Of a DNA stretch of 64,000 nucleotides, positions 9,335 to 18,066 are shown in pieces (position 1 is the stretch's first letter; each line of letters opens with the position of its first letter). Source of the stretch: Desulfobacteraceae bacterium (GTDB taxonomy: Bacteria > Desulfobacterota > Desulfobacteria > Desulfobacterales > UBA5852); NCBI GenBank assembly GCA_014237395.1, contig JABZFP010000015.1:99960-163959 (forward strand). The letters are read 5' to 3'. Position numbers and translations under genes: made by a program. The notes under the pieces are model-generated. The model saw only the letters and a program-made list of their open reading frames with translations. It did no database searches and was not told the DNA's origin.

Positions 9335-9871
9335 TCACCTCCTAAGTGCACAGGCCCGCAGGGTGCCGTGGAAACTCAGTTCCCACACAATGCCATCGAT
9401 GAATTCAAACAGAGTGAACACCGTTCCGAACTCAAACTGGTCCACCTTGTCGCCGAAAACGATATGCCGGAGTTTGCCCAAAAGAAGCGGCATATCCAGC
9501 AAATGCTCTAGTTCGTAATTGCGAATCTCCCGCGATGCCCCGCCCCCTTCGCCCTTCAGGGCGCTGTAGATCTCCAGCCGGGGCTCGCCCGGATAACCGA
9601 TCATTTCCACGGTTTTGCTGAACTCGATATGGGCGAAGTCATCACAGGTGCAGCCATCGGCCGGCATCTCCCGATATTGTTCCATATAGGTCGGGAAGAA
9701 AGGATTCAGCCGCGCCAGCAGCGGGTATTTTTCGATCATCCGGAAGACGCTGCGCAGCGTCACGCCATGATCCAGCACCACTTGCTTCCCCAGGCACATG
9801 AGCGGATCATCGCCGATGGGCGCCCCGTCACAGAAAAGGGCGCCGTTGTTTTTAAGGGTCACTGCATTCAT
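9335..9871 (-). CDS. Conserved-looking protein of unknown function downstream of hmcF
   Basis: 178 residues, no signal peptide and no membrane helix. I do not recognise the family. Visible features: two cysteines in GCTCDDF (about residue 75), a cysteine near the N-terminus (ALFCDG), a histidine/aspartate patch (VVLDHGVTL), a Gly-rich loop GEGGGAS, and an aromatic C-terminal part rich in FEF, FGTVFTLFEF and WELSFHG, suggesting a beta-rich ligand or partner-binding fold. It lies 40 bases after hmcF on the same strand and its stop is inside the ribosome site of the stress protein gene. It is therefore probably the last or next-to-last member of the hmc transcript, perhaps an assembly or regulatory factor (inference). 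The ATG at 9871 was preferred because GGAAG precedes it. Confidence 0.75.
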   Translation of the reverse strand: MNAVTLKNNGALFCDGAPIGDDPLMCLGKQVVLDHGVTLRSVFRMIEKYPLLARLNPFFPTYMEQYREMPADGCTCDDFAHIEFSKTVEMIGYPGEPRLEIYSALKGEGGGASREIRNYELEHLLDMPLLLGKLRHIVFGDKVDQFEFGTVFTLFEFIDGIVWELSFHGTLRACALRR

Positions 9872-9911
9872 AGGGCTTCCGGTTCCCCCTCGCGGAGGGC
9901 AGTACCGCCGG

Positions 9912-11294
9912 CTATTCCTCCGGTTTGAGATGATCCGGCACAATCGCCATTTTAATCAAAAGGGGCTTCAGAAACGACCAGCGGATGCCGATCTTGAATT
10001 CTTCCTCCAGGTCGCGAATGGCATCCCAGCAGTTATGGCATGGGGCAATGACCAGTTTGCACCCGGTGGCCAGAATCTGGTCGCGCTTGACCTTGAGGCC
10101 GACATTGCGCTGTTCGCGATAACGGCCGATCCCGTTCAACCCGCCGCCGCCGCCGCAGCAGAAATTGTGCTCCCGGTTGGGCCGCATCTCGCGGAAGTCC
10201 TCGGCGATGTAGCTCATGATCTCCCGGGCCACATCACTGAGGCCGGCATTGCGGATGTAGTTGCAGGAATCCTGGTAGGTCACCGGCTCCTTGATCCGTT
10301 TGTCCGGGTCGATCTTGATCTTGCCGGTGCGCAGCGCTTCCGCCACCCATTCCACGTAGTGAAAACTGGGAATGGGGGTCTGGCCGCCCTTCAAACCGGC
10401 CCAGTAAGGCCCCTCGACCACCGTGGCGCGATAGGCATGGCCGCACTCGGTCACCACCATGCGCTTCGGGTTCAGGCGATGCATGGCGTCATAGACGCTT
10501 TCCACCTGCATCTTGCAGGCCGCCCAGTCGCCGGCAAACATGGCCAGGCTAGTCTCTTCCCAGCCCTCGCTGGGAACCGTCCAGTTCTCACCGGCCAGGT
10601 GGAACAGAATGGCGGCTTCGGCCAGATCTTCCGGATAGTGTTTGGGCTCACGGGCGTTGACCGTGTAGATAATATCGGCATCCTGGACATCAACGGGGAT
10701 TTTAAGGCCGGGCCAGTCCTCCTCATACTCTTCGGCCATCCATTCGCAGGTGTCGACCCAGTCTTCGGTGGTGACGTTCATCTGAGCCCGGTAGATGCGA
10801 TGCATGCCCGACCCTATTTTCAACTCCCAGGGCACAAATCCCTGTGAATAGCACAGACCGCGCAGATAACCGAACATCACCCCCATATCGATGCCGAAGG
10901 GGCAGTACATGCCGCAGCGGTTGCAGCAGGTGCACTTGGACCATGCCGTATCCATTACCATCTGCATGAAGGCATTGTCCACATTTCCCTTGCGGCGCAC
11001 GATTTCCCCCAGGGTCCCCTGGATCTTGTAGGACGGCACCTGGGTCGGGTCTTTTTTGTTGGCCAGGTAGAAAAAACAGCTGTCGGCGCACATCCCGCAG
11101 TGAGCACATATTTCCAGCCAGGTCCGCAGACGGGATTTAAGCGTCTTCTGAATCGTGGCATACAGTTTTTTAGCATCCACCTCGAGGTGGTTCATTTCCT
11201 CGTAATATTGTTTGCCGCTCTTGTCATTAAGAAGCGCCTGGAGTTGCTCTTCCGTGTCGACATTTTGTGTATTGCAAAGTTTTCCTTCAGGCAT
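9912..11294 (-). CDS. hmcF: HmcF-like cytoplasmic iron-sulfur subunit (heterodisulfide reductase D / DsrK-like)
   Basis: 460 residues, the same size as HmcF. The N-terminal third carries two [4Fe-4S] ferredoxin motifs, [11 protein letters not shown] (about residue 88) and [12 protein letters not shown] (about 145). The C-terminal half has the CCG-type cluster domains of heterodisulfide reductase HdrD: TECGHAYR, then FCCGGGGGL and CHNC near the end. In this family the CCG domain binds a special cluster that handles thiol/disulfide electron transfer. The protein faces the cytoplasm and takes or gives electrons through the membrane partners HmcC and HmcE. Upstream hmcE ends 35 bases before it. 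Identity as HmcF rather than DsrK or TmcB rests on gene order and length. Confidence 0.93.
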   Translation of the reverse strand: MPEGKLCNTQNVDTEEQLQALLNDKSGKQYYEEMNHLEVDAKKLYATIQKTLKSRLRTWLEICAHCGMCADSCFFYLANKKDPTQVPSYKIQGTLGEIVRRKGNVDNAFMQMVMDTAWSKCTCCNRCGMYCPFGIDMGVMFGYLRGLCYSQGFVPWELKIGSGMHRIYRAQMNVTTEDWVDTCEWMAEEYEEDWPGLKIPVDVQDADIIYTVNAREPKHYPEDLAEAAILFHLAGENWTVPSEGWEETSLAMFAGDWAACKMQVESVYDAMHRLNPKRMVVTECGHAYRATVVEGPYWAGLKGGQTPIPSFHYVEWVAEALRTGKIKIDPDKRIKEPVTYQDSCNYIRNAGLSDVAREIMSYIAEDFREMRPNREHNFCCGGGGGLNGIGRYREQRNVGLKVKRDQILATGCKLVIAPCHNCWDAIRDLEEEFKIGIRWSFLKPLLIKMAIVPDHLKPEE

Positions 11295-11329
11295 GACTCT
11301 CGTTCCTCTGAAAAAAAGTTATGGCGTGG

Positions 11330-12007
11330 CTACCAGGACAATCCGTTGCTCTTCATACCACCGCGCTTGATCCCGTAATCCATGCCGAGCTGGGCGCGGG
11401 ACAGGAAGAAACCGATAAAGTGAGACAACTTGGTCAGGGGTATGGCGACCAGAAAGACCTCGCCCGACAGGATGTGGGCAATCAGCCAAAAGTTGTAATT
11501 GCCGATCTGAAAATTCGCCAGCAGACCGGTCACAAACGGCGCCACCGCAATCGCCAGAACCAGATAGTCATAGGGCTTGGTAATGATCCGAACCTCCGGC
11601 AGGGCATTGCGGCGCAGGATGATGAACAGGGCCGCAATGATGACGGCGAAGGTCAGAAAAGTGGCCATACTCTCCGGCATGGCCCACAGGCTCCACCCGA
11701 AACGCTCCTGCAGCAGCACATTGTGCCCGTAGATGAAAAGCGGCGTAAACAGCAACCCGATGTGAAAGGTGAAAAAACAAATCGTGAAAAACGGATAAAA
11801 GCGCCAGCTGTGGGTGCCGAAGGGAATCAGCCAGAAGACAATCGAACGAATCGCGCCCTTGATGCCGTAGGTCATGTGCTCCTTGTAGGCGACACGGTCC
11901 ATCTGCCAGTTCAATCCCCTGAAATACCAGATGATGCGGGCAATGATACCGACAAAAAAGACCGTAAACGAAAGCCATGCCAGCGGTCCGGTGACAAATG
12001 CGTACAT
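11330..12007 (-). CDS. hmcE: HmcE-like membrane cytochrome b-type subunit (nitrate reductase gamma family)
   Basis: 225 residues with about five to six hydrophobic membrane segments (near residues 5-28, 50-66, 75-98, 110-130, 145-165 and 180-205). It resembles NarI/DsrM membrane subunits that carry b-haems and handle menaquinone; His residues in the helices (for example FTFHIGLLF and LIAHILSG) are candidate haem ligands. The start is ATG at 12007, preceded by AAGGAG with correct spacing; a longer reading would use TTG at 12025 inside the leader. The length then agrees with known HmcE. It lies between hmcD and hmcF. Confidence 0.9.
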   Translation of the reverse strand: MYAFVTGPLAWLSFTVFFVGIIARIIWYFRGLNWQMDRVAYKEHMTYGIKGAIRSIVFWLIPFGTHSWRFYPFFTICFFTFHIGLLFTPLFIYGHNVLLQERFGWSLWAMPESMATFLTFAVIIAALFIILRRNALPEVRIITKPYDYLVLAIAVAPFVTGLLANFQIGNYNFWLIAHILSGEVFLVAIPLTKLSHFIGFFLSRAQLGMDYGIKRGGMKSNGLSW

Positions 12008-12081
12008 GGGTGACTCCTTGAACAAAAAAGATTAAGTCGATTGGTGTCGGAGCGACATCCCGCCCCGGTCATCACGATGGT

Positions 12082-12210
12082 TTATTCGTCCCTGCTGGTC
12101 AGAAACCGCCAGAAAATCGGGAATAGAATCAAGGCGGCCACGATGACCAGGTACGTAATACTTTTGGTGCTGTACATGAAATCCTGCAGCGTAACGATTT
12201 GGCCTTCCAT
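12082..12210 (-). CDS. hmcD: HmcD-like single-helix membrane protein (42 residues)
   Basis: A very short gene in the hmcC-hmcE gap. It encodes 42 residues: a short polar start (MEGQIVTLQDFMYSTK), one membrane helix (about residues 18-37, SITYLVIVAALILFPIFWRF) and a charged tail TSRDE. Size, topology and position match HmcD of the Hmc complex, whose role is structural or unknown. GAGAGG lies about eight bases before the ATG at 12210; the stop is TAA at 12082-12084. It is 23 bases after hmcC and 74 bases before hmcE. A longer overlapping reading in another frame (about 12032-12265) has no membrane helix and is not credible. Confidence 0.85.
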   Translation of the reverse strand: MEGQIVTLQDFMYSTKSITYLVIVAALILFPIFWRFLTSRDE

Positions 12211-12233
12211 GATGGTATCCTCTCAGATGATGA

Positions 12234-13406
12234 TCAATGATCTTCCTTGAAGTCCGGGTGCTCATACAGAATCGGCATATGGGTCACGATGAACCGGTAA
12301 ACCAGGACGCCAATGGTCACCACAAACAGGGTGATGCCGATTTCCATCCAGTGCGGGACATAACGCTCGCTGCTGGGCAAATGGTAATTGAAAGCGATCA
12401 GGGAAATATTCAAGCGGTTGAGAACAATCCCCAGAACGGCCAGCCCCGAGGTCCGGCGGATCAGCTTGACGTTCTTGTCCCGGGCGCCGATCGCATAAAG
12501 GTAGCAGGGCAAAAGAACAAACCCAACGATCTCGAACAGATACCAAACACCCCAGCCGGTGGTCAGGTAATGCCAGTTGTTGTCCACGGCCAGACCGATG
12601 ACCTTGATCACGAAATAGCCGAAAAGTACGAAAGCGGCCGCCTTACCGAATCCAAGCGTGACGCCGTCGGCCTCCGCCAGGTGGGTTTCATCCATTTTGT
12701 CATGAAAATGCTTGTGGGCCAGACTGCCTTCGAAGATCACCATGGAAAGACCGGCTATAATGGCTGAAATGAAAAAATAGACCGGCAGGTAGCCGGAGTA
12801 CCAGAGGGGGTGCAGTTTGGAAGGCGCGATGAGATAGAGGGCTCCCAGCGAGGACTGGTGAAGCGTGGAGAGCACCACACCGAAAATCGTCAGCAGCAGC
12901 GTCAGCTTGACAACGATACTGCGGGCCCGCTTCAATCCCAGCCACTCCAGCGCGGCCGGCGTGTATTCGATAAATAAAACGGTCAGGTAAAGGGCCACGC
13001 AGGCACCCACTTCAAAGAGCAGCGAGGTGGTGCCCGGCTGCACGATAAAGGGGTACGGCAGGCGCCAGGGGCGGCCGACATCATAGTGCAGGGCGAACAC
13101 GACCAGGGCATAACCCAGGAAAGCCGTCAAGATCGCCGGGCGCACGGCCGAATGATACCGTTTCAAGCCGAAAATATAGCAGGCTGCGGAGGTGACAAAC
13201 CCGCCGGCCGCCAAGGCGACGCCGACCAGGAGGTCGAAGCCGATCCACAGGCCCCAGGGGTTGTAATCGGAAAGATTGGAGACCGCCCCCAATCCCCCGG
13301 TAAACCGCAGCACCGTGATCACCGAACCCACCAGCAGAATCAGGCCGGCCACCATATTAAACGGGGTCAACAGGGTGCCGCCTGTTGCGGTTTTTGTATC
13401 GGACAT
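12234..13406 (-). CDS. hmcC: HmcC-like integral membrane subunit (NrfD/PsrC family)
   Basis: 390 residues with about ten hydrophobic helices: a polytopic quinone-interacting membrane protein of the NrfD family. It starts with a short polar N-terminus, then TPFNMVAGLILLVGSVI, and has the conserved family stretch YNPWGLWIGFDLLVGVALAAG. It would couple quinone chemistry to electron flow between the periplasmic HmcA/HmcB side and the HmcE/HmcF side. The ATG shares one base with the hmcB stop (TGATG), with GGAGG before it, so translation is coupled. Length equals HmcC of Desulfovibrio (about 390). Confidence 0.93.
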   Translation of the reverse strand: MSDTKTATGGTLLTPFNMVAGLILLVGSVITVLRFTGGLGAVSNLSDYNPWGLWIGFDLLVGVALAAGGFVTSAACYIFGLKRYHSAVRPAILTAFLGYALVVFALHYDVGRPWRLPYPFIVQPGTTSLLFEVGACVALYLTVLFIEYTPAALEWLGLKRARSIVVKLTLLLTIFGVVLSTLHQSSLGALYLIAPSKLHPLWYSGYLPVYFFISAIIAGLSMVIFEGSLAHKHFHDKMDETHLAEADGVTLGFGKAAAFVLFGYFVIKVIGLAVDNNWHYLTTGWGVWYLFEIVGFVLLPCYLYAIGARDKNVKLIRRTSGLAVLGIVLNRLNISLIAFNYHLPSSERYVPHWMEIGITLFVVTIGVLVYRFIVTHMPILYEHPDFKEDH

Positions 13407-14563
13407 CAGGAATCCTCCTCCGTTTGCTTCTGATCCTTGTCGTCTTGAGCCTCGGGAGCCGCTTCTCCAGCCGGCGCTGCCGCTTCCTGGGCCTGCGCTG
13501 CTTCTTCAGCCTGAGCGGCTTCTTCCTGAGCTTTGGCTGCCTCATCCAGGGCCTTTTTAACGGCCATGTTGATAGCGGTTTCTTTTTCTTTCTCTTTCAT
13601 TTCCAGCGTCTTTTTCAGCTCGGCAGCCGCTTTTTCCTGGGTGGCCTGCTGGGCCGCCGCAACGGCCAGGGCCTGCTCCTCCTCGGCGACTTTATCCTTG
13701 CGCTGGGAAATCGCATAAATCCCCGTAAGCAGAACCGGCCACAACCCGACCACAATCGGCACAGCACCAAGCGCACCGGCCGTCAGCGCCGGGGCCGGTG
13801 TGATGCCGAGGTCTTCGCGCATACCAAGCTCCTTAAAAGGGACATTAGAAATATAGAGCCAGCTCGTGCCGCCCATTTCCTGCTCACCATAAATATGGTC
13901 GATATAGTTGTCCGGATCCTTGCGAATGCGTTCGCGTGCAATTTTCAGCAAATCGTCCCGCTTGCCGAAGGACAACGCCTCGGTGGGGCAGGCCTCCACA
14001 CATCCCGGCAACTTACCTTCCTGCACCAGTGGGTGACACATGGTGCATTTCGTCACACGCGGCGTCAGGGCCTTGTCATATTCATAGGTGGGAATCTCAA
14101 ACGGACAGGCCACCATACAGTACCGGCAACCGACACAGACGGTTTCATCATAGATCACGGCCCCTTCCGCGCTCTTCGTGAAGGCCTTCACAAAGCAGGC
14201 CGATGCGCAGGCCGGTTCAAGGCAGTGATTGCATTGATTTTTACGGTAAATCTGTTTCGACCCCGCACTGGTCGCGTCGTAACGGTTGACCACGGTGTAT
14301 TCCGGCGGGGTCGTGCGCCGCTTGCGATCCAGAACCGTCAGATCTTTGAAAGACGCTTCCGGCGGCGGTAGCTGATTGACCGTATTGCAGGCCGCTTCGC
14401 AGGAGCGACACCCCACGCAGCGCGCGATATCATGCAACACCCCCATGCTGTCGGGATGGCCGGTAAAGTGTTTGTTCGATGCAGCCTGGGCGGTTTTTCC
14501 TACCGTTACACCGACACCCGCTGCGCCCATCCATCCTAAGAATTTTCTCCGTGTAATAGCCAT
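13406..14563 (-). CDS. hmcB: HmcB-like periplasmic-facing ferredoxin subunit with TAT signal and long Ala/Glu/Gln tail
   Basis: 385 residues. Residues 3-8 (ITRRKF) are a twin-arginine signal, so the folded Fe-S protein is exported. Four [4Fe-4S] sites follow: [36 protein letters not shown], and CTMC paired with CVEACP. A membrane helix at about residues 260-285 anchors it. The last ~95 residues form an Ala/Glu/Lys/Gln-rich helical tail predicted to lie on the far side of the membrane. HmcB hands electrons from HmcA haems to HmcC. The tail is low-complexity and predicted coiled coil. It starts 34 bases after hmcA. Confidence 0.92.
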   Translation of the reverse strand: MAITRRKFLGWMGAAGVGVTVGKTAQAASNKHFTGHPDSMGVLHDIARCVGCRSCEAACNTVNQLPPPEASFKDLTVLDRKRRTTPPEYTVVNRYDATSAGSKQIYRKNQCNHCLEPACASACFVKAFTKSAEGAVIYDETVCVGCRYCMVACPFEIPTYEYDKALTPRVTKCTMCHPLVQEGKLPGCVEACPTEALSFGKRDDLLKIARERIRKDPDNYIDHIYGEQEMGGTSWLYISNVPFKELGMREDLGITPAPALTAGALGAVPIVVGLWPVLLTGIYAISQRKDKVAEEEQALAVAAAQQATQEKAAAELKKTLEMKEKEKETAINMAVKKALDEAAKAQEEAAQAEEAAQAQEAAAPAGEAAPEAQDDKDQKQTEEDS

Positions 14564-14597
14564 GATATACCCTCAAGCAGTTACAGCCGGTTAATGA

Positions 14598-16175
14598 TCA
14601 TTTTTCCTTGTGGCACTCCGTACAGCCGACCGGTTTCTCAATTCCCATTTCGGTATGACAGCCCATGCATTGGATATGATAGGCGCCGAGCAGACCGGGG
14701 GTGTTCAGCTCCTTCTCGTTGAAGGGCTGCCCGTGGCAGCTGCCGCATTGGGGCGGCTTTTTGGCGAGCGGGCTGTTGTGATGGCACCCCTGGCAGAGAG
14801 TACCGGGGTCCGCATGGAAATTCGCCGCCAGTTTGTTGTCGCCGATGCTTTTCACCAGTGCCTGGACAATTTTGCGATGGGGCATCTCAACCGGCTGGTA
14901 TTTCTTTTCCAGCTTGTTGATCACGACCTTTTCCGGAATGTCTTCGACGGGCAAAGTGCCCATGACCGGTGTCCGTGCGTTCAGCAGCATGGATGCCAGC
15001 ATGGCCTCTTCAGGCTTGCCGGTAATTTCGGAACCGGCCGGCGCGCCTTCCATGTGACAGGCCAGACATGTCGCCGTATCTTTTTTGAGCCCCTTCTGGA
15101 TGAATGCATGACAACCGGCGCAGGATTTGTCGGCCTGGGCATTGGTGTGGCACCCCAGACAGGAAGCATCGGTGCGCAGTTGGTGCATGGCCTGCTCCAA
15201 CCGCACAAAATCGCCCTCTTTGGTCCCGTTAACCGTATGACATTCCGCACACGAGGACAGGCTGGCGTGGTGGCAGGCCCGGCAGGTGTCGTTGTAGGTT
15301 TCGTGTTCCTTGTGATTGAATGGAACGGCTTTGGCCCGCAAAGCGCCTTCAGGGGTCAGACTGGATTTCGCGCCGGTCTTGACAAACACCACGTCCGGCT
15401 GATTGCGCTTCATGCGCGGCACGGTTTCCAGGGTGGCGATTTCAAGCTGTTGATCCGCATCGTGGCACCCGGCACAATTGACCGGCCCGGCTTCTTTCTT
15501 TTTGGCCAGTGTTTCCTGATGGCAGGCGATGCACGCCTGGTGCGAGGCTTCGCGGAAGGGAATGCGCTTTTCCTCTAGCTGCTCCTTGTGGCAGTAGCGG
15601 CAGGAGCTTTCCTTGCCTTCGACGTAAACCAGTTTTTGCGCTTTCTCATCATATTCGTGATGGCACTGGCCGCATTTTTTGTCCTGAGCTTTGACGTGCC
15701 GGTAATGCAGGGACTTGTCCATGCCGATGGCGTGCCAGGAAGAAACGGCGGTGGGCGATTTGACATGACATTCGCCGCAGGTGACCGGACCGCCCTTTTC
15801 ACCTGTCGCCAGCGTTTCGGTATGACAGGCGATGCAGTTATCGTGGTACACGCGCATGGTGGATTCCCGATCCAGGTCTTCCAGACGCAAAAATTTATGG
15901 GATAGACGCTGCTTGTCGTCTTTCCGGTGACATGCGGCACAATCCTTCCCCTGTTTCTGCAGCGCTTCCGTGTGCTTGTCATGACGGTATACCACCGGGG
16001 GGCGATCCAGACGTCCAAAGCGGCTCATCGTGTCGATCACGATGATATCCGCACTGCGCAGCACCTCTTTGTCCCCCGCCTGTTCAATCCCATAGGCAGC
16101 GGCACCGAGCACCAGCAGGACGGTTGACACGGCGATAACTCCTGTCCATCGTAGCAGCTTTCTTCCTTTCTCCAT
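14598..16175 (-). CDS. hmcA: HmcA-like high-molecular-weight 16-haem cytochrome c
   Basis: 525 residues with an N-terminal hydrophobic segment (about 10-29) acting as signal or anchor, then sixteen CXXCH motifs, counted one by one from CAACH near residue 79 to CTECH near the end. Known HmcA also has sixteen haems in about 545 residues. It is the periplasmic electron-entry subunit; hydrogenase and small c3 cytochromes pass it electrons that cross the membrane through HmcB-F. AAGGA precedes the ATG at 16175. Gene order rrf2-hmcA-B-C-D-E-F is continuous on one strand with gaps below 80 bases, so one operon is likely. Confidence 0.96.
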   Translation of the reverse strand: MEKGRKLLRWTGVIAVSTVLLVLGAAAYGIEQAGDKEVLRSADIIVIDTMSRFGRLDRPPVVYRHDKHTEALQKQGKDCAACHRKDDKQRLSHKFLRLEDLDRESTMRVYHDNCIACHTETLATGEKGGPVTCGECHVKSPTAVSSWHAIGMDKSLHYRHVKAQDKKCGQCHHEYDEKAQKLVYVEGKESSCRYCHKEQLEEKRIPFREASHQACIACHQETLAKKKEAGPVNCAGCHDADQQLEIATLETVPRMKRNQPDVVFVKTGAKSSLTPEGALRAKAVPFNHKEHETYNDTCRACHHASLSSCAECHTVNGTKEGDFVRLEQAMHQLRTDASCLGCHTNAQADKSCAGCHAFIQKGLKKDTATCLACHMEGAPAGSEITGKPEEAMLASMLLNARTPVMGTLPVEDIPEKVVINKLEKKYQPVEMPHRKIVQALVKSIGDNKLAANFHADPGTLCQGCHHNSPLAKKPPQCGSCHGQPFNEKELNTPGLLGAYHIQCMGCHTEMGIEKPVGCTECHKEK

Positions 16176-16220
16176 GTTCTGAATCCTTATCGATGTACCC
16201 GTGAATTAAACGAACAGCCC

Positions 16221-16646
16221 TCAGGACTCGACCATTCTTCCGTCTTCAACAAGATCCTGAATCGTTGTCTCGTCGAAAATACCGAACACCGCCTCATTGA
16301 CCCGGTTCCACAGGGAGGCAAAAGCGCAATCCCTGTCCGTCGGGCACTGCAGTTTAAAAACACAATTCTGACAATCCTTGTGGTCCGGTTCCCCTTGCAG
16401 AAATCGAATCACGTTGCCGACCGTAATGTCCTCCGGTTCCCGCAGCAGAATATATCCGCCGTGATAGCCCCGCTTGGCGGCCACCAGACCGCTGCCCTTC
16501 AATTGCCCCAGGATCACTTCCAGAAACCGCCGTGGGATGGCCTGCGCAGTCGCGATCTCAGACACCTTGACCGGCCCCGATCCAAACCGTTTGGCAAGCT
16601 CAACGATGGCCCTGAGTGCATATTGATTTCTCTGGGTTAAAAACAT
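16221..16646 (-). CDS. rrf2: Rrf2-family transcriptional repressor (four-cysteine, Fe-S or redox-type)
   Basis: 141 residues from ATG at 16646. The N-terminal winged helix (about 1-70) has the Rrf2 pattern AIPRRFLEVILGQL followed by a glycine-rich wing (RGYHGGYIL). The linker after it has C92, C95, C101 and C107, spaced C-x2-C-x5-C-x5-C. This matches the Fe-S cysteines of IscR/NsrR-type Rrf2 proteins (C-x5-C-x5-C) with an extra cysteine, so it probably binds an Fe-S cluster. In Desulfovibrio, rrf2 is the last gene of the hmc operon; here it is the first. A TTG reading from 16667 would run into the operator and is less likely. It ends 45 bases before hmcA and probably represses its own operon. 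Confidence 0.92.
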   Translation of the reverse strand: MFLTQRNQYALRAIVELAKRFGSGPVKVSEIATAQAIPRRFLEVILGQLKGSGLVAAKRGYHGGYILLREPEDITVGNVIRFLQGEPDHKDCQNCVFKLQCPTDRDCAFASLWNRVNEAVFGIFDETTIQDLVEDGRMVES

Positions 16647-16653
16647 CCGCCTG

Positions 16654-16719
16654 CTTTCTTGACTCAAACAATCGGGTTAATTCCCGACTCTTTTAGTCAA
16701 GAAAGAAAAACCTTGTCAA
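16654..16719 (-). promoter_or_regulatory. Promoter and nested inverted-repeat operator of rrf2-hmc
   Basis: On the minus strand TTGACA (16714-16719), an 18-base spacer and TAAAAG (16690-16695) form a sigma-70-type promoter reading into rrf2. An exact 11-base inverted repeat CTTTCTTGACT / AGTCAAGAAAG (16654-16664 and 16695-16705) flanks an inner pair GACT-aaaag-AGTC and CGGG-aattaa-CCCG. One arm overlaps the -10 hexamer and the spacer; the other lies downstream of the start point. The layout suits a repressor such as Rrf2 (autoregulation, inference). Confidence 0.7.
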
Positions 16720-16903
16720 CGATAATTTTTGTATTTTTTCGACTTATTTAATTTTTGTTATTATTTCGGATTGTTAAAATGATATATGGATAGCCTTGAA
16801 TCAGAAAGGGAAGCGAAGAAAAGTGACGGAGGCGGGTGAAATTGGGTATTGTAACTGATGGTTTGAGCGGCCGAAATACCCGGGGAGTGGGCAAGACCGG
16901 TAT

Positions 16904-16931
16904 AAAAAAAGGGGGCATAAATATGCCCCCC
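16904..16931 (-). terminator. Rho-independent terminator after rpsI
   Basis: A perfect stem GGGGGCATA / TATGCCCCC (16911-16919 and 16922-16930) with a tiny loop. On the minus strand it is followed by a run of seven T (A run 16904-16910 on the plus strand). It stops the rplM-rpsI transcript and insulates it from rrf2-hmc. Confidence 0.9.
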
Positions 16932-16959
16932 TTGAAAAAAAACGCTGCCGATACCGTGA

Positions 16960-17349
16960 TTAACGCTTGGAGAACTGGAACCGGGCACGGGCACCGCGCT
17001 GACCGTATTTTTTCCGCTCCTTGACGCGCGGATCGCGCCTGACAAAGCCCGCTTTTTTGAGAGGACCGCGGAATTCCGGGTTGGCCAGCATCAACGCCCG
17101 GGTGATACCGTGCCGAATCGCACCGGCCTGTCCGGAAATACCACCACCGACCACCCTTACCTTGATGTCGTAGGTATTCATGGTATTCGTGAGAACCAGC
17201 GGCTGAAAAAGGTCCATCTTTGCCGTCTCTACCTGAAAATAATCATCGATGGGACGGTTGTTAATAATGACTTTTCCACTTCCAGGGGTTAGATATGTCC
17301 TGGCAATCGCTGATTTCCGTCTTCCAGTGGCATAATACGTGTTTTCCAT
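16960..17349 (-). CDS. rpsI: 30S ribosomal protein S9
   Basis: 129 residues, full length. It has the S9 hallmark start [13 protein letters not shown], the motif [19 protein letters not shown] in the middle, and the basic C-terminus ending QFSKR that reaches into the ribosomal P site. It follows rplM at 40 bases on the same strand, the universal pair. A strong terminator stands after it. Confidence 0.99.
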   Translation of the reverse strand: MENTYYATGRRKSAIARTYLTPGSGKVIINNRPIDDYFQVETAKMDLFQPLVLTNTMNTYDIKVRVVGGGISGQAGAIRHGITRALMLANPEFRGPLKKAGFVRRDPRVKERKKYGQRGARARFQFSKR

Positions 17350-17389
17350 AATCTTGGCTATCCCTAATCTTTAAATTGGCAGTAAGCGA

Positions 17390-17827
17390 TCAGCTCAACG
17401 TCAGTGTTTCAGGCTGTTGCGCCTCGTGGGGGTGCGCATTCCCGGCATAGACTTTGAGTTTCTTAAACAGCTTGCGACCGAGTCGATTCTTTGGCAGCAT
17501 GCCTTTTACGGCAAACCGAACCAGATCTTCCGGTCGCTTTTCCTTCAAATTTTTTGCGCTGATGGATGTCAACCCGCCGATATAGCCACTGTGGCGATGG
17601 TAGAGTTTCTGATCCCATTTGCGCCCTGTCAGGGCGACCTTTTCAGCGTTGATCACCACGACCCAATCACCGGTATCGACATGCGGCGTAAAGGCCGGGT
17701 TATGCTTGCCCCGCAAATGACTGGCCACCTTTGTAGCCAGACGCCCAAGGATGGCATCCTCGGCGTTGATAACATACCATTTGCCCTGATTGTCCGAATT
17801 TTTTGCACTGACTGTGTATTTTTTCAC
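17390..17827 (-). CDS. rplM: 50S ribosomal protein L13
   Basis: 145 residues, normal length. Typical L13 motifs include [16 protein letters not shown] near the start, [25 protein letters not shown], and [19 protein letters not shown] near the end. The start is GTG at 17827 with AGGAG about nine bases upstream. It is the first gene of the rplM-rpsI pair. Confidence 0.99.
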   Translation of the reverse strand: MKKYTVSAKNSDNQGKWYVINAEDAILGRLATKVASHLRGKHNPAFTPHVDTGDWVVVINAEKVALTGRKWDQKLYHRHSGYIGGLTSISAKNLKEKRPEDLVRFAVKGMLPKNRLGRKLFKKLKVYAGNAHPHEAQQPETLTLS

Positions 17828-17860
17828 GTTTCCAACTCCTATCGATAATAGAATCTGGGA

Positions 17861-17889
17861 CTATTAATTGATTGAGAAAACCATGTCAA
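17861..17889 (-). promoter_or_regulatory. Sigma-70-type promoter of rplM-rpsI
   Basis: TTGACA (17884-17889 on the minus strand), a 17-base spacer and TAATAG (17861-17866), about 35 bases upstream of the rplM start. Near-consensus, as expected for ribosomal genes. Confidence 0.8.
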
Positions 17890-18066
17890 GATTTTTTTTG
17901 AAACTTCCCATCACCAAATGGGCTGCAAACCACCGTCCGGATTGCCCTGCTGTTTGACAGACGCAGGGAAATCCCCTATAGCGACAACCTGGTCCTCCCT
18001 GGAATACGGACATCGCAGGCACCATGCCATCCCCGAATGACACCCCTGGTAGCGGAGCCATATCGT

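Noticed and set aside
12032..12265. 77-residue reading frame over hmcD
   Set aside because: It is out of frame with the conserved 42-residue HmcD, lacks a membrane helix and a ribosome site.
9912..16175. Considered DsrMKJOP instead of Hmc
   Set aside because: The cytochrome has sixteen haems in 525 residues, HmcE has 225 residues, and a tiny HmcD and Rrf2 are present. DsrJ is a three-haem protein, so Hmc fits far better.
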